From Metallyticus violacea (lineage: Eukaryota; Arthropoda; Insecta; Mantodea; Metallyticidae): 64,000 bases of DNA. Below the pieces are notes generated by a model. It had not been told where the DNA came from. It was given only the letters and a program-made list of their open reading frames with translations, and did not search any database. The stretch is from contig CM060842.1 in NCBI GenBank assembly GCA_030762175.1, forward strand, positions 44,582,001-44,646,000, written 5' to 3'. Made by a program: the position numbers and the translations under genes. Within the stretch, counting starts at the first letter, position 1. Every line of letters begins with the position of its first letter. Shown one piece after another: positions 62,796 to 64,000 of this stretch.

Positions 62796-63234
62796 CTGCA
62801 ACAAACAATATAAGTTGTGATAATAATTATGAAATTATCATTTGATGATAATTATGTAAACTGTGAAATGTTCAAATAATTATAATTTTTGACTGGATAC
62901 AAAGAAGAAATTAAAAAATAATGTGTACATAGCTTCTGATCAAAATGCAAGATTGGTTTGCACTGATACTAGAAGAAAAAATTTGTTTTTATAATAATAA
63001 CTGTAGTCCCAGTTATGGACAATTCCATGTGAAATTGGGGAGAAAATTAGAATGGTTGACTTATTTTTTATTTTAAAATATTTTTGATACTGCTACAGCA
63101 TATAAAGACTGTTGGTGTTAATGATAGATCCCCATTTTTTCTCCTATATATAATTTTTGTGATAGTTTATTCTCTGCTTCATAAATGGGCATAAAACAAA
63201 AGTTTACGAAAGAGAAGATCTTCACAAAAGTACA

Positions 63235-63500
63235 TCAACACAGATGGCTGAGGTCACTAAGATACAGACACGTGAACAGGTCTGTGGTTTGATTCCTGAC
63301 TGAACTGGTCTCCCTGAGGTTTTTCACAACTTTTCTGAGTCCTCATCAATTACAAATGCCAAGGAGATACCCTAAATTTAGGCTTGGATCAGTGCCTTCC
63401 AAAAAACAAATCCTTTACCACTTCATCATTTCATCTCATATGGTGTCCATTGTCTGTGATGCCTCAAAAGTGAAAATGGATGTTAAACACTACTAAACAA
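63235..63500 (+). mobile_element. SINE-B copy
   Basis: Head ATGGCTGAGGTCACTAAGAT, B-box-like GGTTTGATTCC, CTCCCTGAGGTTTTTCACAA, AGTCCTCATCAATTACAAAT, GGAGATACCCTAAATTTAGG, ATTTCATCTCATATGGTGTC and GGATGTTAAACACTACTAAA. Lies antisense in the probable last intron of the right-hand gene. Confidence 0.85.
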
Positions 63501-63541
63501 AATTCCATGTGAATGCATTTTATACATTGAAATTTTTAAAT

Positions 63542-63640
63542 ACAGTAGAACCTCGATTAGTTGTTTTTGGAGGGATCAGGTTGAAAAAGCAATGGATGCT
63601 GTAAAGCGATAGATATGGAAAGTGCAAAAAACATGCTCAA
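63542..63640 (+). mobile_element. Possible pogo/Tigger-type terminus
   Basis: ACAGTAGAACCTCGATTAG is a common terminal motif of pogo/Tigger-like elements in animals. Only one end is visible; the SINE-A at 63704 follows. Confidence 0.4.
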
Positions 63641-63703
63641 AAATAAATAGTAAGTAAGGAAACGTTAATTTTACATGTTACCATGTACACATTTTACACT
63701 TTT

Positions 63704-64000
63704 GTTGTCAGTCCTAGTGGTTTTAGTGTTAACCATACCTTGCCTTGTAGATCCAGGATCGCAGGTTCAATCCAGGGCCGATGGATTTTTTTTTTTCAGG
63801 AGTAAAAATCGTAAGTATGGCTTCCTTCGGAAGGGAATTAAAGCCATGGGTCCCATGTCGTAGATTTATGGCACATTAAAAAAAAACCTCAAGCCTTTAA
63901 GAAGAGACATCTGAGCAAAATTTATCGGCCGTTTCATTCATACCCTGAATTGAACTGGACGGTGATGACCTGATATGTTAAAAAAAAAAAAAAGTCCGCA
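63704..64000 (+). mobile_element. SINE-A copy, reaching the window edge
   Basis: Head GTCAGTCCTAGTGGTTTTAG, B-box-like GGTTCAATCC, body AGTATGGCTTCCTTCGGAAG, CCTCAAGCCT, end GATGACCTGATATGTTAAAA. Moderately diverged; the tail runs off the window. Confidence 0.88.

Overview
The window looks like nuclear DNA of an arthropod, most likely an insect with a large, repeat-rich genome. It is strongly AT-rich. The one complete gene has small exons separated by kilobase introns, and almost everything else is transposon debris. Bacterial features (operons, ribosome binding sites, CRISPR) are absent. The order or species cannot be named from the sequence alone.

Genes. (1) Positions 3269-3388 (+) hold the last coding exon of a gene that enters from the left; I do not recognise the protein. 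(2) Positions 14698-47630 (+) hold a full NUB1 orthologue (NEDD8 ultimate buster 1). I reconstructed 11 coding exons whose phases all match, giving 599 residues with a ubiquitin-like domain, a helical middle region, three UBA domains and a basic nuclear-localisation-like stretch. Intron 4 appears to be a GC-AG intron. (3) Positions 62671-62795 (-) hold the last coding exon of an unrecognised gene entering from the right and converging on NUB1. (4) Positions 10793-10922 (+) hold a well-formed but unassigned exon.

Repeats. Two tRNA-derived SINE families dominate. SINE-A (about 290 bp, several copies with clear target-site duplications) and SINE-B (about 270 bp) account for over twenty copies; a third (SINE-C) occurs as a close pair. 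DNA transposon relics include two Tc1/mariner-superfamily copies of the DUF4817-associated type (17.25-18.88 and 42.75-44.43 kb) plus a diverged relative (51.4-53.1 kb), three mariner-like relics (31.5, 40.8 and 57.1 kb), a TTAA-bounded piggyBac relic (58.3-59.8 kb), a hAT fragment (50.2-50.7 kb) and several foldback elements.

The most interesting layer is a set of Penelope-like retroelement (PLE) pieces. They carry GIY-YIG nuclease and reverse transcriptase C-terminal remnants, inverted terminal arms and, at about ten places, hammerhead-ribozyme-like cores (CUGANGA, variable helix II, GAAAC, two to four bases, GUH). Helix II differs in sequence between families but stays paired. In two foldback copies the inverted arms start exactly at, or within a few bases of, the predicted self-cleavage site, which suggests that ribozyme-generated RNA ends defined the element ends.

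Layout: 0-3.3 kb intron of gene 1; 3.4-14.6 kb intergenic repeats plus one orphan exon; 14.7-48.2 kb NUB1, its introns filled with SINEs, PLEs and mariners; 48.2-62.5 kb intergenic transposon graveyard; 62.5-64 kb end of the convergent gene plus two SINEs.
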